64,000 nucleotides of DNA from Aspidiotus rigidus (GCA_035079385.1 JAVHKY010000024.1:8618001-8682000); one strand, 5' to 3'; positions 12,218 to 24,309 are shown, counted from the first letter of the stretch. Made by a program: numbers and translations. Notes: generated from the letters alone by a model not told the origin.

Positions 12218-12740
12218 AAAAAAAAAAAGATAGTGGTAGTGTACAAAGAAGCGAAATTCGCAGTATCGCTCTTGTAATTAACAGTAGTATTGGCGCTCTT
12301 TATTATTTCAATAACTTCTCTTATCTTACGTTTTTTATCGTCAGATTCATTGGCCAAAATTTTTACATTTTCAAAATTAAAAAGATGACTTTTCTCGTTG
12401 GAGTGGACAGCCAGAGCAATATGATCATTCTTATTCTTTTGGTCGTTTCTGTGTTGGGAGATTCTAGCAGATAGTAACTAACTAGTCTCTCCTACATAGA
12501 AATTGGGGCAGTTGGAACAAGGAATAGAGTAGACAACACCATTTTTTTTTTGTGGGGGGGGGGGGGAGTCTTTAGTACGAGAAAATACATTTTTATCATG
12601 GTGGGTGTTGTGGTTACCAAGCGCAATACAAATTTTAGGATCTAAAGAACGTAAGAATGTTTGAATGATCATACTGCTCTGGCCAGCCTCCCTCCTAAGA
12701 TAGGTATACGGTCTACCAAAAATACATGAGGAGAATGTAC
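12218..12740 (-). pseudogene. Inverted endonuclease copy of PLE-2
   Basis: The minus strand reads QSSMIIQTFLRSLDPKICIA, then GVVYSIPCSNCPNFYVGETS, a stop, and the rest of the endonuclease down to 12218. It is the reverse complement of about 13650-14105. The junction to the plus-strand RT is abrupt near 12740. Confidence 0.85.
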
Positions 12741-12742
12741 CC

Positions 12743-14119
12743 TTGAGACCCGTCGTCTCCTTTGTGAAGGCTCCCACGTACCGAATATCGCAGTTCATGG
12801 TGAACATCCTAAATTGCATCCGGGATGATGTTACGAATATCCGTTGCTCTGATTCTCTGCTCCCTCAGCTATCGACCATCCAGTTGGACCCTACGGATGT
12901 ACTTGTGTCATTCGATGCAGTCTCTCTTTTCACAAACGTTCCTGTCGATCTAGTTTTAATATCAGTGTCAGCCCGTTGGAATGAAATAAAAGAGCACACT
13001 CCACTCGATCAATCCTCTTCTTGGACACCCTCTCTTTCTGTCTAAAAAACGGCTATCTTCAGTTCCAAGGGAAATTCGATTCTCAGCAGCACGGTGTGGC
13101 TATGGGCAGCCCACTTTCTTCCATAGCTTCCGAACTCATCCTTGACGATCTTTTTAGAGGAATAGCCTCAAAATTTGGGCCTAATACTAAATTTATGACT
13201 AAATATGTAGATGACTCTCTTTTTGTGATTAATGACTGTATTTTTGACGACCTTTTTAATTTTATCAGTAAGTTTCATGACCGCATAAAATTTACCTTCG
13301 AAAAAAGTTTTGATAATATTAATTTTCTGGATTTATCGATAATACGTAATAATAACCGTTTGAAGTTTTGTCATTACAAAAAACCTACCTATACTGGTAG
13401 AATCATTCATTTTTTGTCACTCCAACCGTATCATTACAAATTTAATACCGCCTTCAACCTCAAAGAAAGATGGTTAAAAGTTTCTGACCCCGAATTTCAT
13501 GACAAACTTATATCTGATTTTTGTAAATTACTGACCGCTAATGGCTATCCGAATAGTTTTATAAAACATGTACTTAATTATAAGAGAAAAGAAAACAATA
13601 CTGTAACGAACCAAGTTCAACGTAAATTTTACTCTATACCTTATGTAGGCCAGAGCAGTATGATCATTCAAAAATTCTTACGTTCTTTAGATCCTAAAAT
13701 TTGTATTGCTTTTGGTAACCACAACACCCACCATGATAAAAATGTCTTTTCTCGTACTAAAGATCCCCCCTCCCCCCACAAAAAGTGCTGGTGTTGTCTA
13801 CTCTATTCCTTTTTCCTACTGCCCCAATTTCTATGTAGGAGAGACTAGTCAGTTACTATCTGCTAGAATCTCCCAACACAGAAACGACCAAAAGAATAAG
13901 AATGATCATACTGCTCTAGCTGTCCACTCCAAAGAGAAAAGTCATATTTTTAATTTTGAAAATGTAAAAATTTTGGCTAATGAATCTGACGATAAAAAAC
14001 GTAAGATAAGAGAAGTTATTGAAATAATAAAGAGCGCCAATACTACTGTTAATTACAAGAGCGATACTGCGAATTTCGTTTCTTTATACACTACCACTAT
14101 CTTAAAAAACGTCAAATAA
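12743..14119 (+). pseudogene. PLE-2 reverse transcriptase and GIY-YIG endonuclease
   Basis: This belongs to a different PLE lineage from the copies at 1-3, 19-21 and 55-57 kb. Landmarks are RPVVSFVKAPTY and LVSFDAVSLFTNVPV (12743-13045), then GVAMGSPLSSIASELILDD and KYVDDSLFVI with the YVDD box at 13204-13215, then NFLDLSI (13021-13848). The endonuclease NFYVGETSQLLSARISQH is at 13706-14119. Two frame changes (near 13015 and 13770) separate the three open parts. The N-terminal RT region is absent, so the copy is inactive. The protein ends with a basic, lysine-rich tail. Confidence 0.9.
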
Positions 14120-14339
14120 TTTCATGCTATTTTTTCTGACTCACGGCTTACATTGTTGTATATCCGTTTTATTTCTCTACCTTCCAGTACTCGTTTCATC
14201 TTGAGAAAGGCCACCAGATTGGCCGAAACGTCGTGTTTCAAATATAAAAATTCTGTGCGGGAAAAGCAATTTGTGTTTTCTTTCCTGTATTATACTATCC
14301 TTGCACGCGAAAAAAATATCCTCCCTTCAAATTTTTATA

Positions 14340-16290
14340 TTCATGTAATTATTTTATTTCAAGGTACATGTAAGTAGATCCATTAGGTTCATATAATAAT
14401 AATATAATCCTTCTAAGTATTATTCCGGAAAACTCTTGATCCCATTTTGGAGAGTCTATTTTCCTCTGAGTTTGAACTGCGAATAATATATTATCAAACG
14501 AGCAGAACATATTATCCAAACTACCGGCACCTGTCTTCAACTGGTTTCAAGGTCATTTTGCATAAGCCTTAACAGGGAGACTCGGAGACTGATATTCACC
14601 TCAAACTTCCTTATAAGCAACACACCTCTTCAAATTCAAATTAATCTACTAGCATTGTAATTTAAGCTTACCCTCATCAAACTCGTAAATCAAAATGGGG
14701 AATATATATCACAGCATTTAATTAGAATGTTATCACAATAAATGGAAGAAACGAACATTAAAATGACAAAAGAGCAGTATTTAGAATATTCAGCATTATT
14801 AAAATACGAGGAACAATAATTGAAATAAATCAACAGTAGAATGACGAAATAGCATAATTAAAATATGTGGAAACATTAAAATGACAAAGTAACATTATTA
14901 GAAAAGTAACATCTATAAAATGTGACGCCTGCGATGAGAAATGGATGCTCATTCCCCACTGACAGGAACACTATTTCTCTCTGATTAGATGTCCAATCAG
15001 AGAGAAATGGTGTTCCTGCGCTACTGGGCAATGAGCATCCTTTTCTCATCGCAGGTCACATTTATAATGCTTGAAAAAGTAAGGATAGGAGCACGATGAA
15101 TTATTGGCGGAATGACAATTGCTTTGAATTTTTCACATCTTGTTTCTATTTGGACTCGACAGAGCAGTGGCGCGCTAGCGTCGCACCTTAATTTGGCTTC
15201 AACAGTGTTCACAAATATTTAACGCGCGTTAAGTGACCTGCAATATCCAGGTTCTCTATTATATATCTGTGTTCACAGCACACCCCAAAATCCTACGGTT
15301 CCTACCCAAGTTCTTCAGTTCTGAAAACGTCCACTATAGATGTCGGCTACTCCACTGTCGAGTCCAAATACTCAGCAAATGTGTCAAATGTCTTCAATCT
15401 TCCTATTTTGCCTTCAACAGTACCTATGTAACTGACGGTTACTTATTTTACTTGACTTACTAGTTCCTGAGCAAGTGAAATACATTTCAACACTTTGTAC
15501 TTTTGATAATTGCAAATGAAAAAAAAAAAAAGAACTATTATACTGCTTGGTTATGCACTTCTAATGTTCACTATTTACTGTGTTCATTGAACTTATTTTA
15601 CTGCTTCATTATGCTCTTCCAATGTTTGTCTGTTACTGTGATCTCTCAACTTCTTCACTGTTCCATTCTGCTTTTTTAATGTTCGCAGGTTACTGTGGAA
15701 TTAGTCTTCTTTAATGTGCCAATAAATTGCACCCAATCAAAATTCCCTTCAACTCATCAATAAGTGACCGCAAAGAATTGGATTTTGGATCAACTATTTT
15801 CAACATAATATAGTGATGGTCACCTTATATAGCGTTGAAACCAGCTGAGGACAGTCTTAATTGGTTTACCTAACCCTTGTCCTTAACAACAAAATATGAA
15901 ACAGGAGAGTCATTTTAAGAAACTTACAATGAATGGACAAGAAATCAAGCTGTCTCAATCTGTTGTGTGCATGTATAGGACTTGAGTATAAATTAATCAG
16001 GTTCTCAATTTTTTTGAATAGGTATATTATACATACTTATATGTTGAAAATAAACTTTTGAAAGTTCAAAGATGATATACTCAATTTGATCATTACGCAG
16101 AAGAACAGAAAGTGCATTCTTCAATCCTTATTTTGTTTCTCTTTTCTCTCTGTACTTTTCTTCCAGTCTACGCTGTCTTCCGATACTAGACGATTCATTT
16201 ATTATTGGTCGATAGGCTACTATAAGCTAGCAAAGAACTTGTATTCTATTCATCGCTTACTCATAAGGTATTGAGAAATGCATAGGTACT
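14340..16290. other. Tandem-unit DNA with one inserted block
   Basis: No gene is seen. The segments 14560-14697 and 15738-16290 are contiguous in unit II (35620-36045). Bases 14698-15737 are therefore extra in unit I and include the palindrome at 14914. A final exon of the minus-strand membrane gene is expected here, but I could not define it. Confidence 0.5.
14914..15066. repeat. Palindromic MITE-like sequence, 153 bp
   Basis: The arms are TATAAAATGTGACGCCTGCG at the left and its imperfect complement ending CGCAGGTCACATTTATA at the right. They continue to a small loop around 14983-14992. It lies in the block that unit II lacks. No coding capacity is present. Confidence 0.75.
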
Positions 16291-16293
16291 CAC

Positions 16294-19200
16294 CCGCAAT
16301 TGGAACTCCGATGATGCAAACGGGAAGAGCAATGAGACCATATTCGCCAAATACCCCGCTAATTGCCAAAATTATCACAATCAAAACTCCAATCAACAAA
16401 AGCACAACTTCAATAGGGTTCAAGATTATGTAAGGCAACAAGTACGCACGTTTTTTCTATGATACACGGATAATAAATAGGTAATAAAACGTTAGATGTA
16501 GGTACCTTTTCACGTAATGAATGTGCGTACCTATGCACTACACATAATAAATAGTATTTATTCCTACCGTGGTGACAGCGTATACTCCACAAATCCCGAT
16601 TCCAAGATTCAGTAAACATGTGAGAATCACGCCTGCAATATCAATACAATTAACCAATAAGATTAATTAGATTATAATTTTATACACGCGTCTGTCCTAC
16701 TTGAGTGACGATGATTTTGACATGTTCCATGTCTTTTCTCTCGCCGGACACCAATTTTGAAACTCGCGAGTACACCCCCCCCCCCCCCCCCCGTCAAGAG
16801 AAATCTCTACCCCGTGGGTGATTCAGAAATTCGCGAGTACACCCCGCGTAATAATAATAAATAATTAATTAATTAATTAATTAATTAATAATTAAATAAT
16901 TAAATAAATAAATGATTAGATAATTAATATAATTAATAATTAGAAAATCTCTACCCCTTGGGTGATTCAGAAATTCGCGAGTACACCCTGCGTAATAAAA
17001 ATAAATAATTAATTAATTAATTAATTAATTAATCAATAATTAAATAATTAAATAATTAAATAATTAAATAAATAAATGATTAAATAATTAATATAATTAA
17101 TAATTAGAAAATTTTCTCATGTTCCATGTCTTTTCTCTCGCCGGACCCCGATTTTGAAACTCGCGAGTACACCCCCTCCCCCCCCCCGTCAAGAGAAATC
17201 TCTACCCCGTGGGTGATTCAGAAATTCGCGAGTACACGCCGCGTAATAATAATAATTAATGATTCATAAATAAATAAATAAATAATTAAATAATTAAATA
17301 AATAAATAATTGAATAATTAATATAATTAATAATTAGAAAATCTCTACACCGTGGGTGATTCAGAAATTTGCGAGTACACCCCGCGTAATAATAATAAAT
17401 AATCAATTAATAATTAAATAATTAAATAAATAAATAATTAAATAATTAAGTAAATAAATAATTAATTAAATAATTAAATAAATAAAGAATTAAATAAATA
17501 AATGATTAAATAATTAATATAATTAATAATTAGAAAATCTCTACCCCTTGGGTGATTCAGAAATTCGCGAGTACACCCCGCGTAATAATAATAATAAATA
17601 ATTAATTAATTAATAATTAAATAATTAAATAATTGAATAATTAAATAATTAAATAAATAAATAATTAAATAATTAATATAATTAATAATTAGAAAACCCT
17701 CTTCCCATCATATGTGGCTGGATAGTCGAAATTTTTCCAAGTCCCCTAGACTTGAATTGTCTCATACCATTCCAATACAACAGCGAGATCGCTCGTTCGC
17801 CCCACCGAAAGTTGATACCTCAAAATATAGAACACCCACAATTACCTCAAAATATTTCTCATACAAGACTTATACGACGCCAAGATAGGTAAAGGGGTAA
17901 ACGAATAATATCTCACGAACACTTGACCTAGTAGAAGCCTAGACTGAAATATTTCAAGATGACTGATAAAATATAAAAGACATGGAACATGATTTTCATT
18001 TATTTGGCTATGCCAGAATATTTTTTTTTATTTTTTCTTTTAATATGTTGGTAGAGTAGTGAGTGCAACGTAAATAATCTAGAGCGAGATATTGTATCTG
18101 AGTTATTTTCCACAGCTTGCGCGAGGGCGGATGGGACATTTAAAGTAAAGCGGAGAGGAGCGAGCATAGGACAGGAAAAGACCTGTTCAACTGTTAGAGT
18201 TTCTTTCTGACAGTAAAAGCAGAATGGAGTGCTAGAAGATCAGGATTGATGAGGTAGGAGTGAGTGGGATTTTTGGGTGGCCGATTCTTAGTCAAGTAAG
18301 GATTACTTCTTCTCTTCTATCATTTTTTATAGACGTGGACCAATGTGAGGGAGCTTATTGGGAGTTTGATTTTCCCAGAGATTTGTCCATTTTTCTAGGA
18401 TGAGAAAACGGTAATAGTTTTTGTAATCTGAGGTCGGTTATGGGAGAGTTGTCAGTTATTTTGGGAAAGGATGTTGCTTATTTGGCGGCTAGGTCGACTG
18501 AGTCGTAGTCAAGTAGATTTATGTGACTGGGCGTCTATATGAAAGTGATGCAGATGTTAATAAATTTAAGTGAGTGTAATATAAGGTGGTTTCGTTGAAT
18601 GAGAGGATGGTTGCTAGAAGTATCTAGAAGAGAATGGGGTGAAGGAAGAGAGTCGGTGAGGAGGAGGAATTTGTTGTTTCGTGGAAGTTGTGCGATGAGA
18701 ATGAGGCAAGAGAATTCTTCTATGAAGAGGGAGGCAATGTTGCGAATTCGGTGGGAAGTGAGGTGCCCATCTATGGAGTGTGCATAAACGGTTTTATTCC
18801 ATTTTTTGGGGTCCGTCGGCAAGGCAGATTTTGTTACCTGTTATTTAAAGCGTACCTATTGGACTCCTATTAGGAACGCGATAGGGATAAGGAACAGAAC
18901 AACTACCAGTATCAAGATAAACATCTCCGGGCAATTAAGAAAGTAGGATGGTATAGGTAGAGCAACAACTTGTGGTTAATTATTAAAAGTTTGAAAGTAC
19001 TTACGGTGACCAATAAAAATTTTCTGAGCTCGTTATTTTCAGTCGATTGCAATTTTTTTATATAGGTGTATTATACTTACGAGCTTTTCAATGTACTTCC
19101 AGGGTTATCAGCTGGAGATAGGAAATCGCGGAGAATTTGGGCAAATTGAGGAGGGGAATAAGAAATGATTGGAAACTACAGCCGAATGTAAAAGTAAGAG

Positions 19201-21368
19201 GAGCGCAGATAGATGAAAGAGTTAGTGACTGCATCGCAATTGTTACAGAGGGTAGATGGAAATCGTGAAGAACGGAGTGAGAGAGGCGGATATTTTCAAG
19301 TGGAACACGAAAAATATTGAATGAATAAATAAATGAATTAATAGATATACGTCTTTCTTCTGTACCACCAAATACCCTTGCATAAAAGAGGTTCATCAGT
19401 GAAATTTTGAAAAATAATATGCTTTTTAGTTACCTTATGTACAAAGCTCGTAGGTTGAGACCTGAATTTTACCCAGTTCATTTTCTAGTAGACGCACTTT
19501 TTAATCTATGTTGATTTAAGATCTAGGCAAACAAACGCGAAAGGACTTATACTCCGAAGGGAGAGTAAACATTGCAAACCACAGAAAAAATATACACGAC
19601 GAGCTCTTTCGGTTAATTATAAACCATCATCAAGCCTGAACTGAAAGCAACTGACGAACAGAGGAGAAAGACAAGGTATTAAGATTGGCCAAACGAGAAA
19701 TCGCGGTGTGAACCATAAACCAGTTCAATCAGGCCCATCTTCCGGAATGTACGAGTTGAGTACAGTGATACCATCGGTGTTGAGATGACGCATTATCTCT
19801 ATATGCTCGAGGGCAATGTGCTTACGGTAGGAATTCTCCTAATGGAGGAGCTTCCTAAGGCTGCTACTCTCCAGCGTATGGGTGAGCTACTCGTTAAAGC
19901 CAACATCCCTCACAATGAGTTTCATGAATTTTTCGAGTTTCCTGATGAAGTAGGGATCCCTATTGGATCACCTTTAGGCTCTCTCATCTCCGAAATTTTC
20001 ATGTCCAAGTTTGAACTTGACCTCTTTTCCTCGAACCAGATGTTACTTAATCATATTCACTATTGGCACAGGTACGTTGATGACGTTCTATGCACCTGGA
20101 CTGGTCCCCCAGACCTCCTTGGTGAGTTTCTGAGGTATCTCAATTCCTGGTACCCTTCCACCAAATTTACATTGGAAATAGGGGTATTTTCCATTAACTT
20201 TTTGGATTTATCAATCTCTATAGTAGACGGTATCCATGAGTTTGGAATTTACAGGAAAGATACTACAACCGATGTTTCAGTCCACGGAGGTTCGTTCGGT
20301 CCTGTTGCTCATACGATGGCTGCCTTTCATAGCCTAGTTCACAGACTAATTCGTATTCCTTTGAGTCAGTCTGTCTTCAAGAAAGAATTACTCACAATAA
20401 AACACCTGGCTAGAGTGAATGGTGTCAATGTCGACGATGACGTGATGGTTCGGAGGAAAGTTACAAGGAGCCTTCTTGATTCCACCACCTCCCTCCGCGA
20501 GACACGATCCGCGATCGTCGTTTGCGATGGATCATTCTCCCTTTCCTGGGGAAGTTCTCCCTCCAATTGGATCGGGCCCTTCGCCCGTTTGGCTTCAGAC
20601 CCGCGTTTTACAACCCTACCACAGTCAAGAGGTTGTTTGTGAGGCTGAAGGACTCCATAGACGTTGATGAGAGGTTGGTGCTTATAAGTTGGAATGTAGG
20701 GATCGTGGAGGCTTTTATATTGGTGAGACCAGCCGCCAAATGAAAGTTAGAGTAGCTGAGCACCTGAAGTCTTGGAAGAAGGGACACTTAGGGGAGTCAG
20801 CTTTTGCTGATCATTTAATAAACAGTGGCCACAGCTCCTGCGAGGGATCCGAAAAGCTCCTCCATAAGGAGAATTCCTACCGTAAGCGCATTGCCCTCGA
20901 GCATAATTATAGAGATAATGCCTCATCTCAACACCGATGGTATCACTGTACTCAACTTGTACATTCCGGAAGATGGCCTGATTGAACTGGTTTATGATTC
21001 ACACCGCGATTTCTCGTTTGGACAATCTTAATACCTTGTCTTTCTCTTCTGTTCGTCAGTTGCTTCCAGTTCAGGCTTGATGATGGTTTATTAACCGAAA
21101 GCGCTCGTCGTTTTATATATATTTTTCTGCGGTTTGCATTGCTTACTCTCCCTTCGGAGTATTCGTCCTTTCGCGTTTATTATGGATAGCCGTAACCTGA
21201 AGGAACGGATTCGTTTAATCTAGGCAAACGTTTACTTTCTGCTTCAACACAAACACTGTAGAAAAAATCGTAAACATCATACTCACCCGCTTTGGCAGAT
21301 GAGTCGTTTGTGTATTGATTATTATCGCCGACCACCAATATATGGAGTAACTTACCGATAGCACCCAT
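16294..21368 (-). CDS. Small multi-pass membrane protein gene, copy A (four exons seen, partial)
   Basis: Exons on the minus strand are 21368-21287, about 18968-18876, 16632-16568 and 16456-16294. They read in phase across GT-AG introns, although the donor of the second exon is uncertain. The second exon gives NCPEMFILILVVVLFLIPIA, the third CLLNLGIGICGVYAV, and the fourth LLPYIILNPIEVVLLLIGVL followed by more hydrophobic sequence. At least three membrane spans result. The pattern resembles small tetraspan arthropod proteins such as the DUF4728 group, which I cannot confirm. The first and last exons are not found. The intron between exons 1 and 2 holds PLE-3. The next intron holds a TIR-bounded repeat and a LINE fragment. 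Exon lengths equal those of copy B. Confidence 0.55.
16718..18023 (+). mobile_element. TIR-bounded repeat E with internal AT minisatellite, copy A
   Basis: The left end reads GACATGTTCCATGTCTTTT and the right part contains the complement AAAAGACATGGAACATG at 17975-17991, followed by a 30-bp tail ending near 18023. The interior holds about five units built of GTGGGTGATTCAGAAATTCG plus AT-rich spacer, and a 250-bp unique block. A second copy lies inverted at 39268-40044. Unit II near 38190 is the empty site. No coding region is seen. Confidence 0.7.
18350..18843 (-). pseudogene. LINE RNase H-domain fragment
   Basis: The minus strand reads VYAHSIDGHLTSHRIRNIAS, RNNKFLLLTDSLPSPHSLLD and, after a stop, TPSHINLLDYDSVDLAAK. 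The TDS and TPSH...D blocks match the RNase H domain at the end of jockey/R1/I-type LINE ORF2. Several stops mark it as old. The block is absent from unit II, where the flanks join near 38190. Confidence 0.75.
19533..21213 (+). mobile_element. Penelope-like element PLE-3 with inverted ends
   Basis: The target duplication is TTTAAGATCTAGGCAAAC (19515-19532) and TTTAATCTAGGCAAAC (21214-21229). Unit II has one copy near 38883-38901. The inverted arms are 19533-19853 and 20854-21178, and both hold the end of the endonuclease gene. A 35-nt tail (21179-21213) is present on the right only. The element lies in the first visible intron of membrane gene A. Confidence 0.88.
19855..21031 (+). pseudogene. 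PLE-3 reverse transcriptase (3' part) and endonuclease
   Basis: The frame begins inside the RT (ATLQRMGELLVKANIP), directly after the left inverted arm. About 20 codons are missing before EFPDEVGIPIGSPLGSLISE compared with the copies at 2 kb and 55.9 kb. RYVDDVLCTWTG carries the YVDD box at 20073-20084, followed by NFLDLSISI. After about 20510 the frame is lost. The endonuclease continues in shifted frames (LPFLGKFSLQLDRALRPFGF, then GGFYIGETSRQMKVRVAEH). It is a dead copy of the same lineage as the PLEs at 1-3 and 55-57 kb. Confidence 0.88.
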
Positions 21369-21674
21369 CTAAAACCACGATTCAAAGTATGTAAGAAAAT
21401 TGTTGTATTAGAAGATCGCGCTGCTACAAATTGTATTTATATTAATTTTAAAAATAGGTAAGCTGGTCTCATGAAATACGAAACAGAGGCGAGCGACTTA
21501 ACAATTATAACTTGAGCCTAGAGGAACTTGGGAAAGATTTCAACTTCCAAGCTATACTTGATAGGAGGGCACTTGGAAAAAATTTCGATAATTGAGATTC
21601 GAATTTTCTTTTATTTCCCCTCCTATCATAGCTGCTGTGTCAATTTAATCTCTTATAAATATTCCCACACTTAT

Positions 21675-21869
21675 AGGCCGCGCTAGGCGATCAAGATTTT
21701 CGTCAATTTAAAAAAAAATCGAGTTTATACGATTTTTTGACGTGGAAACTCGAAGGTGCATGAATAGAATTCAATTCTGTTCGAATTTTATTGTTGATAC
21801 CGTCAAGAATTTGGTTTAAAACTAGATTTCTTAAAAAATTGACGAAAATCTTGATCGGCTAGCGCGGCC
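21675..21869. mobile_element. Harbinger-like MITE, 195 bp
   Basis: The inverted ends are AGGCCGCGCTAG...GATCAAGATTTTCGTCAA and its complement ending CTAGCGCGGCC, about 35 bp each. TTAT flanks both sides (21671-21674 and 21870-21873). The paralogous site near 40128 lacks the insert. A short TTA-type target duplication and GGCC ends suit the PIF/Harbinger superfamily, but the assignment is inferred from the ends alone. Confidence 0.7.
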
Positions 21870-22253
21870 TTATCATAATTATATAGCTCAAGATCTCTCT
21901 TGAAAGCCTTGAAATAATTTTTTCATTAGAATATTCAGTTTATTTTTTTTATAATGTCAAAGATACATTAACAGAGTCAATCCTAAGATTTCTAACCCTT
22001 TCATAAATTTATAGCTAAAAAGTTGTTTCTCTATAACTCCTACTTCATATAATATATAGCAGGGTACGTAGTTGGAATTTTTTCAAGTTCTCTCCTTTCC
22101 TCGTATACAATTCTAAGGTAAAAAATTTCCAAATTCCTCAAAATGGCTAAAGTTTCCCGCTCTCTTATGTAGACTGTAATTCACGCCTTCTCATTCATAT
22201 GTGACTTAATGATCAGAATTTTGAACCCTCCTGTAATACACACAAGAGATTTT

Positions 22254-22663
22254 TCAAAATCCTTGAAATAGGTAAAAACACCTGCCTCCTGAAATTATAA
22301 ATCGATTTTTTGATCTTGCTATAATATTGTCTTTCCAATAAATTTTTTCCAGATTCATCTTTCTGTGTTTTTGTAGAATAAAACTTGAATACATCTCCAA
22401 ATCAATAAGCCAAACACTTTTAGAGTCAGCATAACATTCATCCTTATGTAAATATGCAGTCAAAAAATTACCATTCGAGACTTATTTTCTCGGTATTTGT
22501 TTCGTACGTTTAACACTTCCGTTGAACCCATCTTATTAAATTGAGGGAGAGATACTCCACAGAGTAAATTTGAGTTGCAGCTCACAGAAATCAGGTAAGA
22601 CTGTAGTATTGCCAAAGCCAACATCAAGAGTTCTTTGTTCCGTGTTACGACGCATAAATTCAC
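22254..22663 (-). other. Possible small secreted-protein gene or remnant
   Basis: On the minus strand a frame opens with a hydrophobic N-terminus (LLMLALAILQSYLISVSC) like a signal peptide. It continues to NKYRENKSRM and ends. One base out of frame, the next 70 codons read NFLTAYLHKDECYADSKSVW and RFIISGGRCFYLFQGF before a stop. Together they would make a protein of about 135 residues with one frame change or a missed intron near 22470. I do not recognise it, and no copy was found in unit II. Confidence 0.3.
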
Positions 22664-23205
22664 AGTTTACAAACACGATGAATTTTCAGCCGAAAATACA
22701 AGCTTATCAATAAATATTTGACGACTCTAGTAACTGTATGTGTTTGAGAATTACCAAATCCAAGTTGATTACAAGACCAACGACGACTACCATACAAACG
22801 CATATTTACAGTTTTACAGCCGTTTCTGGGTTATGTAACTCCAGGACTAATGGACAGAATTTCTAACTGAATTAGAGAAATCTGAAGTGTAACCTTTTTT
22901 GTCAGCTATATAAGTTCTCTCCAGTTTCGACTCGTCTCATAGCTTTTTGTTGCTTGGAGAATTCTTTACATATTTTTTCAACTCTACGTCATGAGGATGA
23001 GTCAATATTCAGACTCATAAAAAAAAAAACAAATACTTTCAAAGCAAAAAGACAATCAGCTATTTCTAGGTACGCATCATGCGCAACCGCTCATAACAAC
23101 ACTCAGGTAAAGACGAAGGTGCAGAGGTTGATTGGCACGTCTGAGACCTTCACGAGACTTGTCGCTTAACTCCGCGAGACTTTCTACAAGCAGCGTCCAA
23201 ATTTG

Positions 23206-23616
23206 CGGCACTAGCTGGTGACGACCGCAGAACGCAGAAATGGGCACGAGTGTTGCGACGCTACCCCACGATGCTGTGAAGCATGGGGTGCAAGACCCGA
23301 GCAAATGGCGTGCCTACCAGGCGCGGCTCCAGACGATCACTTTGGGAGGGGAAACAATCCAAAAAAAGTTTAAAGGACCATTTTTTTTTTTTTTTTACAT
23401 TTTCTTCGATACTACATATTTTTTGTTGTTTTTTTGGTTTCTTTGGGGATTTTGGGGGGGAAATTTCCCCCCCCCGTGGATCCGCGCCTGCCTACCCTAA
23501 CGGCACGGCGGGCGAGTATTGCCTGGCTCATAAATGTGAATTTTCGAAGTATTGTCATCCCTGCTTGGGAGCTGATTTTTCCATGGCTCCCACAAACACA
23601 GATTGTGCTTCTGTGA
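23206..23616 (+). pseudogene. Cysteine-rich exon, unit I copy, interrupted
   Basis: The first part reads TTAERRNGHECCDATPRCCE, matching the intact exon at 40214-40437. About 190 bp with poly-T and C/G runs (roughly 23310-23505) is then inserted. The final part (GEYCLAHK, YCHPCLGADF) follows. One cysteine (CR to RR) is changed compared with unit II. Confidence 0.5.
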
Positions 23617-23689
23617 CTTGAGGGAGAACGAATAAATACTTTAAATCATTTTGTAAGTAAAGGAATTGAATATTGAGAGCGTGTATTAT

Positions 23690-23965
23690 TTAGCCCGAAT
23701 ATCTTTTCTTGTCCCAAATTAGCCTCACTCCCCAACACGTGACTCTATCTTCCACAATCACACAAAAGGACCCCTCCTCAATCGCATAGAAGAACTATCA
23801 GACGACTCTCCATCTGTCCTCAACATCTTTGAATTCCTACAACAATCAAATTCCCTCTCCCGCATTTAAACTCAATAACACCGCCGAGCTCATAGCCCTG
23901 ATGACGAGCAGCTTTTAGTAGCTCTTTCGTTGGAACAAAAAAAGAAAGAAAGAAAAAAAAAAAAA
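23690..23965 (+). mobile_element. LINE 3' end
   Basis: A short ORF end reads NRIEELSDDSPSVLNIFEFL and stops at 23868. It is followed by the tail GCCGAGCTCATAGCCCTGATG and an A-rich end near 23965. The same tail recurs at 43110-43175, and a related one with GCCGAGCAAATAG recurs at 11616 and 34658. Such shared 3' ends mark a non-LTR family. Confidence 0.65.
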
Positions 23966-24309
23966 AGCGCTGTCAACCCAAAAACACATGCGCCTATAAA
24001 AACGAAGCCAAGCTAAAAAAAAATTCTGATATCAATGTATAGTGAGCTAAGCCATATCATTCCTTTTTCCTCTCAAAAAAAATTTGATGCTTCATTATTT
24101 CCTATAATCCAATGTCATCATCCAGGATTGAAAAAATTTTCAATCATAAACGTATAAATTTGAAAAATTAAACATCAAGTTTTTCCTTAGGAGGAGAAAG
24201 AAAGATAAAACTTGGCTCACTAAATATTGTTACCGAAATTTTTTCCGATCAAATATTTTGTTTTCAGTTTGACTCCCGCAATTTCAATTTTTGCAGTGCA
24301 TGTAATTCA

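Larger units (their letters stand above)
11093..14326 (+). mobile_element. Penelope-like element PLE-2 with inverted ends
   Basis: The element sits in tandem-unit DNA, and unit II (32738-32750) shows the empty site. The target duplication is TCAAATCTTTATA (11080-11092) and TCAAATTTTTATA (14327-14339), 12 of 13 bases equal. The inverted repeat starts at 11093 and its partner ends at 14285. It contains the 3' end of the element, including a complete second endonuclease copy in opposite orientation at 12218-12740. A 41-nt tail (14286-14326) is present on the right only. The left arm is split by LINE sequence at 11255-12217. Confidence 0.88.

Noticed and set aside
11644..12357. Open frames through poly-T, poly-A and TTTTG tracts
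   Set aside because: They translate homopolymers of LINE tails and have no protein-like composition.
16855..17695. Possible CRISPR-like regular repeats
   Set aside because: The spacers are AT-rich repeats of one another and the host is eukaryotic; this is minisatellite inside repeat E.
16718..18023. Repeat E as a Helitron
   Set aside because: One orientation starts TCTGGCATAG, but the other end lacks the CTRR terminus and its hairpin, and inverted 17-mers are present instead.
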